From Leisingera sp. S132 (GTDB taxonomy: Bacteria > Pseudomonadota > Alphaproteobacteria > Rhodobacterales > Rhodobacteraceae): DNA of 64,000 nt. The position numbers were made by a program, and so were the translations under genes. Under the pieces are notes generated by a model, which saw nothing but the letters and a program-made list of their open reading frames with translations, was not told where the DNA came from and made no database searches. The first letter of the stretch is position 1. The number at the start of each line of letters is the position of its first letter. The DNA lies in the NCBI RefSeq assembly GCF_025144465.1, contig NZ_CP083553.1:3341001-3405000 (forward strand), written 5' to 3'. This document shows positions 41,678 through 50,201 of the stretch, piece after piece.

Positions 41678-44199
41678 ATGCCGCCGCCTTCCGCCTCGCC
41701 TGGCGCTTTGCCTTGCGGGAGCTGCGCGGCGGGCTGAAGGGGTTCCGCATTTTCCTGGCCTGCCTGGCGCTGGGGGTCGGGGTGATTGCTGCCATCGGCT
41801 CTATCCGCGCCTCGATCGAGACCGGGCTGGAGCGTGAAGGCGCCACCATACTGGGCGGCGATGCGGAGCTGAATTTCACCTACCGCTTTGCCACTGAAGA
41901 AGAGCGCGCCTGGCTGGACCGGACCGCGCTGCGCCATTCCGAGGTTGCCGAGTTCCGCTCCATGGCCACCGTGGGCGAGGAGCGCGGATTGACGCAGGTG
42001 AAGGCGGTGGACGGGCTCTATCCCTTGAAGGGGGAAATGAAGCTTGCGCCTGACATGCCGCTGGAAATTGCCTTGGCGGGTGCGGACGGGTTGCCCGGCG
42101 GGGTGATGGACCGGGTGCTGGCAGACCGGCTGGGGCTGCAGCCCGGGGATATCTTCCGGCTTGGCACCCAGGACTTCCGGCTGATGGCGATGATCGCGCT
42201 GGAGCCGGATGCGGCCGCGTCCGGATTTGAGCTGGGGCCGCGCACGATGGTGCGGACAGCGGACCTGGGTGACTCCGGCCTGCTGGAACCCGGCACCATA
42301 TTTGACACCAAATACCGGGTGGAGCTGCCCGCGGGCAGCAATTTGACCGCCTTGCAGGCAGAGGCCGAGGGCCTCTTTGAAACCACCGGCATGCGCTGGC
42401 GCGATGCCAGGAACGGCGCGCCGGGGATCACCACCTTTGTCGAGCGGCTGGGCGGGTTTCTGGTGCTGGTCGGCCTGTCCGGTCTGGCAGTGGGCGGGGT
42501 TGGCGTGTCCGCCGCCGTGCGCGCCTATCTGGCGACCAAGACCGCGACGATTGCCACCCTGCGCACGCTGGGAGCGGAGCGGCAGACGATTTTCCTGACC
42601 TACTTCCTGCAGATCGGCGCGCTGACATTGGTGGGCGTGGGCATCGGCCTGGCGCTGGGCGGGCTTGGCCCGGTCCTGCTAGGGCCGCTGATTGCAGCGC
42701 AACTGCCGTTCCCGGCTGTGTTTTCGCTTTACCCGTCCGCGCTGGCAGAGGCCGCTGTCTATGGCGTGCTCACGGCCTTCATCTTTGCCCTTTGGCCGCT
42801 GGCGCGGGCAGAACGCATCCGCGCGGCCTCCCTTTTCCGGGATGCTTTTGCCAGCCGCACCCGGCTGCCCGCGCCGCGCTACCTGCTGGCAACCGGGGTG
42901 GCGCTGGCGGCGCTGGTCGGGCTGGCGGCCTGGTTCAGCGGCTCGGCGCAGCTGACGCTGTGGACCGCGGGCGGGCTGATGGGGGCGCTGGTGGTGCTGC
43001 TGCTGGCGGCGCTGGCGATCGGGTTTCTGGCGCGCCGCGGCACCGGGGCGTCGCGCGGGCGCCCTGCCCTGCGGTGGGCGCTGTCGTCCATCGGCAGCGC
43101 GCGCGACGGTGCGGTGCCTGCGGTTCTGGCTCTGGGTCTGGGCCTGACGGTGCTGGCCGCCATCGGCCAGATCGACGGCAACATGCGCCGCGCCATTGCG
43201 GGCAACCTGCCGGACGTGGCGCCGAGCTATTTCTTTGTCGACATCCAGCGCAGCCAGATGCCTGCATTCCTGGAGCGGGTGGAGAACGATCCCTCCGTCA
43301 CCCGGGTAGAGAACGCGCCGATGCTGCGCGGGGTGCTGACCCGGATCAACGGACAGCCCGCCACCGAGGTCGCGGGTGATCATTGGGTGGTGCGCGGCGA
43401 CCGCGGCATCACCTATGCCGCCGCCCAGCCAGAGGCGACAGAGGTTACGGCAGGCAAATGGTGGCCAGAGGATTACTCCGGTGATCCGCAGATCAGCTTT
43501 GCCGCCGAGGAGGCCGAGGAACTGGGGCTTAAACTGGGCGACACGCTGACGCTGAACATCCTGGGCCGCGATATCACCGGCACCATCACCAGCTTCCGCA
43601 ACGTGGATTTCTCCACCGCCGGAATGGGGTTCGTGATGGTGCTGAACGAGGCTGCGCTGGCCGGTGCGCCGCACAGCTTCATCGCCACCGTCTATGCCGA
43701 AGAACAGGCGGAGGCGGCGATCCTGCGCGATCTGGCGCGGGAAATGCCGAATATCACCGCCATCCGGATGCGCGATGCCATCGACCGGGTATCGGACATC
43801 CTGCGCCAGCTGGCGGCGGCCACCGCCTATGGTGCCGCGGCGACGCTGCTGACCGGGTTCCTGGTATTGCTGGGCACCGCGGCGGCGGGGGAGCCTGCGC
43901 GGCGCTATGAGGCAGCGCTTCTGAAAACACTGGGCGCGCCGCGCAAGCAGATCCTGGCAAGCTTTGCGCTGCGCTCTGCCCTGCTGGGCGCGGCGGCGGG
44001 GCTGGTTGCCTTGGCGGCGGGTATTGCCGGAGCCTGGGCCATCAACGCCTATGTGTTCGAGACCAGCTATGCGGTGATCTGGCCCAATGCGCTGATGGTG
44101 ATTTCCGGCGGGGTACTGACGACGCTGCTGGCCGGGCTGGCCTTTGCCTTGCGGCCGCTCGCCGCCAAACCGGCCCGCATTCTGCGCGCCCGGGAATAA
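41674..44199 (+). CDS. ybbP: ABC transporter permease (YbbP, FtsX-like)
   Basis: An 841-residue permease with two FtsX domains and a large periplasmic part each. The N-terminal AFRLAWRFALRELRGGLKGFRIFLACLALGVGVIAAIGS is split over the first 40 residues. The first helix cluster is at about 250-400, the second at about 705-840. The predicted 8-10 helices fit MacB-like mechanotransmission, probably extracting lipids or other envelope substrates together with YbbA. The substrate is not established. Its stop lies at 44199, close to an NsrR-like gene. Confidence 0.94.
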   Translation: MNAAAFRLAWRFALRELRGGLKGFRIFLACLALGVGVIAAIGSIRASIETGLEREGATILGGDAELNFTYRFATEEERAWLDRTALRHSEVAEFRSMATVGEERGLTQVKAVDGLYPLKGEMKLAPDMPLEIALAGADGLPGGVMDRVLADRLGLQPGDIFRLGTQDFRLMAMIALEPDAAASGFELGPRTMVRTADLGDSGLLEPGTIFDTKYRVELPAGSNLTALQAEAEGLFETTGMRWRDARNGAPGITTFVERLGGFLVLVGLSGLAVGGVGVSAAVRAYLATKTATIATLRTLGAERQTIFLTYFLQIGALTLVGVGIGLALGGLGPVLLGPLIAAQLPFPAVFSLYPSALAEAAVYGVLTAFIFALWPLARAERIRAASLFRDAFASRTRLPAPRYLLATGVALAALVGLAAWFSGSAQLTLWTAGGLMGALVVLLLAALAIGFLARRGTGASRGRPALRWALSSIGSARDGAVPAVLALGLGLTVLAAIGQIDGNMRRAIAGNLPDVAPSYFFVDIQRSQMPAFLERVENDPSVTRVENAPMLRGVLTRINGQPATEVAGDHWVVRGDRGITYAAAQPEATEVTAGKWWPEDYSGDPQISFAAEEAEELGLKLGDTLTLNILGRDITGTITSFRNVDFSTAGMGFVMVLNEAALAGAPHSFIATVYAEEQAEAAILRDLAREMPNITAIRMRDAIDRVSDILRQLAAATAYGAAATLLTGFLVLLGTAAAGEPARRYEAALLKTLGAPRKQILASFALRSALLGAAAGLVALAAGIAGAWAINAYVFETSYAVIWPNALMVISGGVLTTLLAGLAFALRPLAAKPARILRARE

Positions 44200-44207
44200 G
44201 CAGGTCT

Positions 44208-44236
44208 TGCGGCGTCCCGCCCTAGCGGACGCCGCA
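44208..44236. terminator. Hairpin between ybbP and the convergent nsrR-like gene
   Basis: TGCGGCGTCC pairs with GGACGCCGCA (10 bp) and includes the stop codon of the convergent regulator gene. There is no T-run. Confidence 0.5.
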
Positions 44237-44671
44237 GGACACCGGCTGCAGGAGGCGCATCAGATCATGGTTGCCACAGACCAGCGACTCCAGCGAGATG
44301 TCATCCAAAGAGGTGTAGAATGCCTGGGCTGCATCCGCCAATGCCACCTTGAGCCGGCAGGCCGAGGCCAGCGGGCAGGTGTTGTCGGCGTCGGCAAAGC
44401 ACTCCACCATCGGCAGATTGCCCTCGACATCGCGGAACACGTCGCCGATTCGGATCTCTGCCGCAGGTTTGCCGAGGTTCATGCCGCCGTTACGGCCCCG
44501 CTGGGTCGAAAGATAGCCCAGCTGGCTCAGCTGGTTGATCACCTGAGCCAGGTGATTTTCCGAAATATTACAGCACTCTGCGATCTCGGCCTTGGTCACC
44601 AGGCGGTCTTCATGCGCGGCGCAGTACATCAGCAGCCGCACGGCAATGTTGGTCCTTTTGGTAATGCGCAT
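44222..44671 (-). CDS. nsrR: Rrf2-family regulator, NsrR-like
   Basis: A 149-residue Rrf2 protein. The N-terminal winged helix contains LVTKAEIAECCNISENHLAQVINQL. Three cysteines that would ligate a [4Fe-4S] or [2Fe-2S] cluster lie in CFADADNTCPLASAC (about residues 92-106). This spacing fits NsrR/IscR-type nitric-oxide or iron-sulfur sensors. It should repress NO-responsive genes, none of which are adjacent. An FNR-type box lies about 60 bp upstream of its start. Confidence 0.88.
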   Translation of the reverse strand: MRITKRTNIAVRLLMYCAAHEDRLVTKAEIAECCNISENHLAQVINQLSQLGYLSTQRGRNGGMNLGKPAAEIRIGDVFRDVEGNLPMVECFADADNTCPLASACRLKVALADAAQAFYTSLDDISLESLVCGNHDLMRLLQPVSCGVR

Positions 44672-44727
44672 GGGTTGCTCCCGAAGCTAGATTGCATAGC
44701 TTATTGCACAAGCCTCCAAAAAGCGGT

Positions 44728-44741
44728 TTGACATACATCAA
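44728..44741. promoter_or_regulatory. FNR/FnrL-like box between nsrR and the GGCT gene
   Basis: TTGACATACATCAA matches TTGAT-N4-ATCAA except for one C. It lies 57 bp from the nsrR start and about 31 bp from the start of the divergent GGCT gene, so it may serve either. Confidence 0.55.
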
Positions 44742-44771
44742 TTGGCGGAAATGCGGCAGAAGGGCGCGCGG

Positions 44772-45344
44772 ATGACAGCTCCTTACTTCTTTGGCTACGG
44801 CAGCCTGGTGAATACGGCGACCCACAGCTACGGCAGCGCCCGGCCTGCCCGCCTGAAGGGCTGGCGGCGGGCCTGGGTGCACACCTCCCTGCGCGATGTG
44901 GCGTTCCTGTCGGCGGTGCCCTGCGAGAACAGCGAAATCGACGGATTGATTGCAAAGGTGCCGGGAGCCGACTGGGCGGCGCTTGATGAACGGGAGTTTG
45001 CCTATGAGCGGCTTCCGGCCTCGGACCGCGTGCAGCATGGGCTGGCGTGCAGCCCTGAAATTTCCGTCTACGCGGTGCCGGCCGGCAAGCAGAACGGGGT
45101 CAGCGCACGGCACCCGGTGCTGCTGAGCTATCTGGATGTGGTGCTGCAGGGCTATCTGCAGGTGTTTGGCACAGATGGCCTGCAAGGCTTCGTGGAAACC
45201 ACCGACGGCTGGGACTCCCCCATTCTGGACGACCGCGCGGCGCCGCGCTATCCGCGCCATCAAGCAATCAGCGCAGCCGAGCGCAAAATCTTTGACGATC
45301 TGATCGACAGCACCGGCGCCCGCCGCATAGTCTGCAAGGCATGA
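44772..45344 (+). CDS. Gamma-glutamylcyclotransferase-like protein
   Basis: A 190-residue GGCT-fold protein. FFGYGSLVN is the substrate-binding loop and the acidic residue in the E-A-Y region (DEREFAYERL) is the catalytic glutamate candidate. Family members cyclise gamma-glutamyl amides to 5-oxoproline, so it could provide the substrate of the pxpABC enzyme at 6215-8757. ATG 44772 is chosen after GGAAATG upstream drops out of frame. Its stop overlaps the next ATG (ATGA), so the two are coupled. Confidence 0.85.
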   Translation: MTAPYFFGYGSLVNTATHSYGSARPARLKGWRRAWVHTSLRDVAFLSAVPCENSEIDGLIAKVPGADWAALDEREFAYERLPASDRVQHGLACSPEISVYAVPAGKQNGVSARHPVLLSYLDVVLQGYLQVFGTDGLQGFVETTDGWDSPILDDRAAPRYPRHQAISAAERKIFDDLIDSTGARRIVCKA

Positions 45345-46534
45345 TCGAAAAGCTATTATTGCACCTGGGCCGGATTGCGCGGCAGCTCTGGTTCAGGGTT
45401 GTGCTGATTTCCCTGATGTCCGTGCTGGCGCTGCTGCTGGCACCGCTGGCGAAGCCGCTGCTGCCGGACAATCTGAGCGAGGATTTCGGGCGCGAGGCGG
45501 TGCTGCCGGTGCTGACGATCCTGGCGTCGGGAATGCTGGCAGTCACCACGTTTTCGCTGAACGTTATGGTCAGCGCTTACCGCACCGCCGCGTCGATGGC
45601 GACGCCACGGGTCTACCGTCTGCTGCTTGAGGACACCGTCACCCATCAGGTGCTGGCGACTTTCGTCAGCGGTTTCATCTATTCACTGAGCGCGGTCATC
45701 CTGTTCCGCGCCCGCTATTTCACCCCGGAAGGTGCGCTGGTGGTGTTTGGCCTGACCGTCATCGTGGTGGTGCTGATCGTGTGGGCCATCCTGCGCTGGA
45801 TCGACCATCTGTCGAGCCTCGGCAGCATGGATCACACCCTGCGCCTCATCGAGGACCGCACCCGCGCCAGCCTGCAGGCCCGGATGGACAAACCCTGCCT
45901 CGGCGGGCTTTGCGCGCGCGAGGAGGGCAAACCGGACAGTGCGGTGGATATACCGTCAGCCAAGAGCGGCTTTGTCCGTTATGCCGGGCTGTCGCGGCTG
46001 AATGAGCTGGCAGAGGAGGCCGGCACGCAGATCACCCTTGCGCGGGCACCGGGGGAATACATCCTGCGCGGCCAGCCGGTGGCCTGGGCCACGGCGGGGG
46101 ACAATGCGTTCTGCAAGGCGGCCTCTGCCGCGATCGACATCGGCGATGTGCGCAGCTTCGATCAGGACCCGTCCTTTGGCCTCACCCTGCTGGCGGAGAC
46201 TGCACAGCGCGCCCTGTCGCCCGGCGTCAACGATCCCGGCACCGCAGTGGAAGTGATGGGGCGGCTGGAGCGTTTGCTGTGGGAGAACATGCCGGCGGAT
46301 GAGACCAGCGAAACGCGTGAAGCAACCTATCCGAATGTGAGCATCCCGCCAGTCACCGCCAGCCACCTGCTGCGCTGCGCCTTTCCTCCGATCGCCCGCT
46401 GCGGCAGCGACTCGCCTTCGGTGATGCGCTGGATGGAGAAGTCGCTGGATGCGCTTGGCGGCCACCCGAACCCGGACATGGCAGAGGCGGCCAAGGAGAT
46501 GTGCCGGGAAGTGCGGGACGGCCGCTGGGGGTAA
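45341..46534 (+). CDS. DUF2254 membrane protein
   Basis: A 397-residue protein with an N-terminal membrane bundle of about four helices (residues 15-35, 50-75, 105-125, 130-155), then a hydrophilic C-terminal half. VLPVLTILASGMLAVTTFSLNVM and PRVYRLLLEDTVTHQVLATFVSGF are diagnostic of DUF2254. Function unknown. It starts in the GGCT gene stop (ATGA). The 3' region is rich in hairpins. Confidence 0.88.
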   Translation: MIEKLLLHLGRIARQLWFRVVLISLMSVLALLLAPLAKPLLPDNLSEDFGREAVLPVLTILASGMLAVTTFSLNVMVSAYRTAASMATPRVYRLLLEDTVTHQVLATFVSGFIYSLSAVILFRARYFTPEGALVVFGLTVIVVVLIVWAILRWIDHLSSLGSMDHTLRLIEDRTRASLQARMDKPCLGGLCAREEGKPDSAVDIPSAKSGFVRYAGLSRLNELAEEAGTQITLARAPGEYILRGQPVAWATAGDNAFCKAASAAIDIGDVRSFDQDPSFGLTLLAETAQRALSPGVNDPGTAVEVMGRLERLLWENMPADETSETREATYPNVSIPPVTASHLLRCAFPPIARCGSDSPSVMRWMEKSLDALGGHPNPDMAEAAKEMCREVRDGRWG

Positions 46535-46567
46535 ACCATCTGCACTCTGCCCAGCAGGCGGGCATCG

Positions 46568-46660
46568 CAGTGCATCCCGTCAGGATGCGCTGCCGCGCCG
46601 TGCGAATGCACGGCGCCCGGCCCAACCGCAGTGGCGGCATCTTTGATGCGGCCACTGCGG
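46568..46660. other. Cluster of three strong hairpins downstream of DUF2254
   Basis: Stems: 46568-46592 (10 pairs, one G-T, 5-base loop), 46595-46616 (GCGCCGTGC-GAAT-GCACGGCGC) and 46626-46660 (CCGCAGTGGC with GCCACTGCGG). They lie between convergent genes without T-tracts. Three in 93 bp suggests a structured RNA or element rather than one terminator. Confidence 0.7.
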
Positions 46661-46680
46661 GCGGGAGCTTCCCGGCAAGC

Positions 46681-46708
46681 AAAAAAGGCGGCACCCGGGG
46701 GCACCGCC
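46681..46708 (-). terminator. Rho-independent terminator of gltX
   Basis: GGCGGTGCC-CCCG-GGTGCCGCC, read on the minus strand, is followed by TTTTTT, 26 bp past the gltX stop. Confidence 0.9.
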
Positions 46709-46733
46709 AATTCTTAACAGGACCGTTCCGGCG

Positions 46734-48059
46734 TCAGCCGCGGGCGCGGACTTTCTCCATCAGCGCCAGCAGGGCGGACATGTCGGGGCCGCGCTCCATG
46801 CCGGTCACAGCCTTGCGCAGCGGCATGAACAGGCCCTTGCCCTTGCGGCCGGTCGCCTCTTTGACTGCGGCGGTCCACTTGCCCCAGCTTTCGCTGCCGT
46901 AGGGGCCTTCGGGCAGCAGCGCCATCGCCTCAGCGATGAAGTCCTTGTCCTCATCCGCGACCAGCGGCTCGGCGCCGTCGCGGCACAGCTCCCACCAGCC
47001 CGCAAGATCCTTGAGCGTGGTGATGTTTTCCTTGGCCATGTCCCAGAAAGCGGCCTGTTTCTCCGCCGGGACGCCCAGCGCGTCCACGTGGCTTTGCACG
47101 GCTTCCAGCGGCAGCGACTGAAGGTGGCGGGCGGTCAGCGGATAGAGATCCTCGACATCGAACTTGGTTGGCGCAGCGCCAAAGCGGTTGATGTCGAAGC
47201 CGTCGATCAGCTCTGCCAGCTCTGTGCGCAGCTCCACCGGGTCGGAGGAACCCAGGCGCGCCATCAGGCTCAGCAGTGCCATCGGCTGCACGCCGGCCTC
47301 GCGCAGGTCGCGCAGCGCCAGGGTGCCCAGGCGCTTGGACAGCGCTTCGCCCTGCGGTCCGGTCAGCAGCGAGTGGTGGGCGAAGGACGGAACGGAGCCG
47401 CCCAGCGCCTCGATGATCTGGATCTGGGTGGCGGTGTTGGTGACGTGGTCGGAGCCGCGCACCACATGGGTCACGCCCATCTCGGTGTCGTCCACCACCG
47501 AAGCCAGTGTGTAGAGGAACTGGCCGTCGCCGCGGATCAGCACCGGGTCGGAAACCGAGGCCGCGTCGATGGAGATACCGCCCAGGATCCCATCGGTCCA
47601 TTCGATGCGCTGATGGTCCAGCTTGAAGCGCCAGACGCCGTCGCCGCGCTCGGCGCGGAGCGCTGCTTTCTCGTCATCGGACAGGTTCAGAGCGGCGCGG
47701 TCATAGACCGGCGGCTTGCCCATGTTCAGCTGCTTCTTGCGCTTTAGGTCCAGCTCGGTCGGGGTCTCGAACGCCTCATAGAAACGGCCGATCTCGCGCA
47801 GCTTTTCCGCCGCGGCGACATAGCGGTCGAGGCGCTCGGACTGGCGCTCCACCTTATCCCAGGTCAGGCCCAGCCATTCCAGGTCCTGCTTGATTGCATC
47901 GACATATTCTTCCTTCGACCGTTCCGGGTCGGTGTCGTCGATGCGCAGGATGAAGGTGCCGCCGGCCTTGCGGGCGATCAGGTAATTCATCAGCGCGGTG
48001 CGCAGGTTGCCGACATGGATATAGCCGGTCGGCGACGGGGCAAAACGGGTGGTGGTCAT
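46734..48059 (-). CDS. gltX: Glutamate--tRNA ligase
   Basis: A 441-residue class I glutamyl-tRNA synthetase. The HIGH box is YIHVGNLRTAL (SPTGYIHVGNL), and KMSKS is ALSKRLG. RFAPSPTGY and ILRIDDTDPERS are N-terminal signatures. Alphaproteobacteria commonly have two GltX copies, one often misacylating tRNA-Gln; which this is cannot be told. A GTG directly before the ATG at 48059 is an alternative start. Terminated at 46681-46708. Confidence 0.94.
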   Translation of the reverse strand: MTTTRFAPSPTGYIHVGNLRTALMNYLIARKAGGTFILRIDDTDPERSKEEYVDAIKQDLEWLGLTWDKVERQSERLDRYVAAAEKLREIGRFYEAFETPTELDLKRKKQLNMGKPPVYDRAALNLSDDEKAALRAERGDGVWRFKLDHQRIEWTDGILGGISIDAASVSDPVLIRGDGQFLYTLASVVDDTEMGVTHVVRGSDHVTNTATQIQIIEALGGSVPSFAHHSLLTGPQGEALSKRLGTLALRDLREAGVQPMALLSLMARLGSSDPVELRTELAELIDGFDINRFGAAPTKFDVEDLYPLTARHLQSLPLEAVQSHVDALGVPAEKQAAFWDMAKENITTLKDLAGWWELCRDGAEPLVADEDKDFIAEAMALLPEGPYGSESWGKWTAAVKEATGRKGKGLFMPLRKAVTGMERGPDMSALLALMEKVRARG

Positions 48060-48187
48060 CACGAGTCTCCTGTTGCCCTGCCCCTTGTCACATGGGCCGC
48101 GGTTTGTCCAGTTTCACGAGGGTTAGCGTGCCTTTGGCATGTGCCTCCGGCGGGGGTATTTTCAGGCAATAGGAAAGACCGGCCGTG

Positions 48188-48616
48188 TCATTCAGGCTGC
48201 ACCGGCCAGATCGCATCCAGGTCCTTCAGCCCGGCGCGGATCAGTTCAGCCAGCACGTCCAGGTCTATGTCGGCAAGCTTGTTTACATAGAGGCAGCTTT
48301 TGCCGAGACGATGCTTGCCCAGGCGGGCCAGGATGGCGCTGTAGTCCTGGTAGCCCGGCATGATGTAGATCGAATGGCGCGCCCGGCGCGGGGCAAAACC
48401 GGTGGCCAGGAATTCGCCTTCACGGCCCGTTGCGTAGCGGTAGTGGTACCGCCCGTAGCCGATCATCGACGGCCCCCACATCCGCGGCTGGAATCCGGTC
48501 ACCCCGCGGAACAGCCGGTCCAGCTCCTGCGCCTCGACAGATTTGCGCTCCGGCTCCACCGCTTGCAGGAAGTCTTCGACGCTTGCGCCTGTAGGCGCGG
48601 TCTTGTTTCCGCTCAT
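48188..48616 (-). CDS. DUF1801 domain protein
   Basis: A 142-residue DUF1801 protein. The blocks VTGFQPRMWGPSMIGYGRYHYRY (split), SIYIMPGYQDYSAILARLGKH and GKSCLYVNKLADIDL are characteristic. The fold is YdhG-like, small alpha/beta, function unknown, widespread as a single gene. Runs in the same direction as gltX with about 128 bp between. Confidence 0.9.
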   Translation of the reverse strand: MSGNKTAPTGASVEDFLQAVEPERKSVEAQELDRLFRGVTGFQPRMWGPSMIGYGRYHYRYATGREGEFLATGFAPRRARHSIYIMPGYQDYSAILARLGKHRLGKSCLYVNKLADIDLDVLAELIRAGLKDLDAIWPVQPE

Positions 48617-48691
48617 CCGTCAGCCCTCCTGCCGTAATAATAGTGCAGCACTGGTGCGCTGACAGCCCGGGACCGCCTGCTGGCCGGTTGA

Positions 48692-50023
48692 TCAGCAGCC
48701 TGTTTGGGGGCCGAAGCCGCTGCCGTCGGTGAATCGCGACAGGCGGAAGACGTGCGGATCTACGACGGGGGCGCTGCCGGTCACCAGATCAGCGGTCAGC
48801 CGCCCCGCGGCGGGGCCGATGCCGAAGCCGTGGCCGGAGAATCCGGTGGTGATGAACAGCCCCGGCAGGCTGTCGACCTGCGAAATCACCGGAATCGCAT
48901 CCGGAGTCACATCCATCATGCCAGCCCAGCTTTGCACCACATCAGCATCCCGCAGCACCGGGAAAGCCTTTTGCGCGGCGGCCCAGCCGCTGCGGATCGC
49001 CTTTTGCGAAGGCGCCGGATCCAGGACGCGGCACTGTTCAAAGGGGGTGATGTCCTGCGGGTTCCATCTGTGCGCTTGGGCGGCTTCCTCGGCCCAGCGG
49101 CCGGAGACGCGGAACTGCAGCGCCCTCCACTCCTGGCGCAGGCTGGGCAGGTATTTCCACCCCAGCCGGAAGCTGTCGGGAACGATGTCCACCACGTTCT
49201 CCATCGCGTCCGAAACCGTGTAGCCGCCGTCGGCTCGCTTGCGCAGGCCGAGATTGCCGCTGCGCACGGAGGTGTCCGGCCCGCCCGGCACCGGCGAGGT
49301 GCGCAGGACCGAGTTCAGCACCTTGAGCTGCGGCAGGTTCACCCCCGCGTTGCCCAGGAACAGCCGCGACCAGGCGCCGCCCGCAGTGACAACGGCAGAG
49401 CAGGCCACCCGGCCGCGTTCTGTCATCACGCCGCTGATGCGGCCCGCTGAGGTTTCAACACTGCGCACGGCGCAATCGGTCATCACTTTCGCGCCGGCAG
49501 CACGGGCGGCCGAAGCGATTGCGTGGGTTGCCAGCTGCGGCTCTGCCCGCCCGTCCTGGGGCGTGTGCAGCGCGGCCTGCGCCCTGGTCCGGTGTCCCGG
49601 CATCAGCTGGGCCAGCTGTTCGCCGCGGACCATGCGCGCGCCCTGGTCCCAGCCATCGAGGTTGCGCAGCCAGCGTTCGAGCTGTGCTTCGCGCTTGGCG
49701 GCCTCAGCCGTGTAAAGAATACCGGAACGGGTGAAGCCGGTTTCATGGCCGGTACGCTGTGCGAGCCCCTCCCACAGACGCAGGGATTCTGCCATCAGCG
49801 GGATTTCCCGCGGGTCGCGGCAGGCAATGCGCACCCACCCCCAGTTGCGCGAGCTTTGCTCCCCTGCGATCTGGCCCTTTTCGCAGAGCAGCACCGAGTG
49901 GCCGCGTTCGGCCAGCTCCAGCGCGGTGCTGGCACCAATGATGCCGCCGCCGATCACCACGGCGTCGACGGCCTTGGGCAAGGCAAGATCGGATTGAAAA
50001 TGGGGCAGCTTGGGTCCGGGCAT
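48692..50023 (-). CDS. FAD-dependent amino-acid oxidase/dehydrogenase (DadA/GlyOX-like)
   Basis: 443 residues from ATG 50023. The dinucleotide fold GGGIIGASTALELAERG (residue about 20) is followed by NWGWVRIACRD and, near the end, TTGFSGHGFGIGPAAG. The family includes D-amino-acid dehydrogenase, sarcosine- and glycine-oxidase-like enzymes. The substrate is not readable. The start at 50023 fits the family length; an in-frame upstream start at 50074 has no ribosome site. It is alone between DUF1801 and nadE. Confidence 0.85.
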   Translation of the reverse strand: MPGPKLPHFQSDLALPKAVDAVVIGGGIIGASTALELAERGHSVLLCEKGQIAGEQSSRNWGWVRIACRDPREIPLMAESLRLWEGLAQRTGHETGFTRSGILYTAEAAKREAQLERWLRNLDGWDQGARMVRGEQLAQLMPGHRTRAQAALHTPQDGRAEPQLATHAIASAARAAGAKVMTDCAVRSVETSAGRISGVMTERGRVACSAVVTAGGAWSRLFLGNAGVNLPQLKVLNSVLRTSPVPGGPDTSVRSGNLGLRKRADGGYTVSDAMENVVDIVPDSFRLGWKYLPSLRQEWRALQFRVSGRWAEEAAQAHRWNPQDITPFEQCRVLDPAPSQKAIRSGWAAAQKAFPVLRDADVVQSWAGMMDVTPDAIPVISQVDSLPGLFITTGFSGHGFGIGPAAGRLTADLVTGSAPVVDPHVFRLSRFTDGSGFGPQTGC

Positions 50024-50201
50024 GCGGGCATCTATGCCCGGTGAAAAACCGCCGGTCCAGCGTGCATGCGACACAGGTTGCGCCGCATTCGGCCATTGTG
50101 ATTTTTCCGCCGCATATCAGGGCGTTACCGGCACCGAAAACCCTGACCTGCAGCTGCAAGGGCGCGGAAAAACCTGCCGCTTCAACAGGTTAACGCGCCC
50201 C

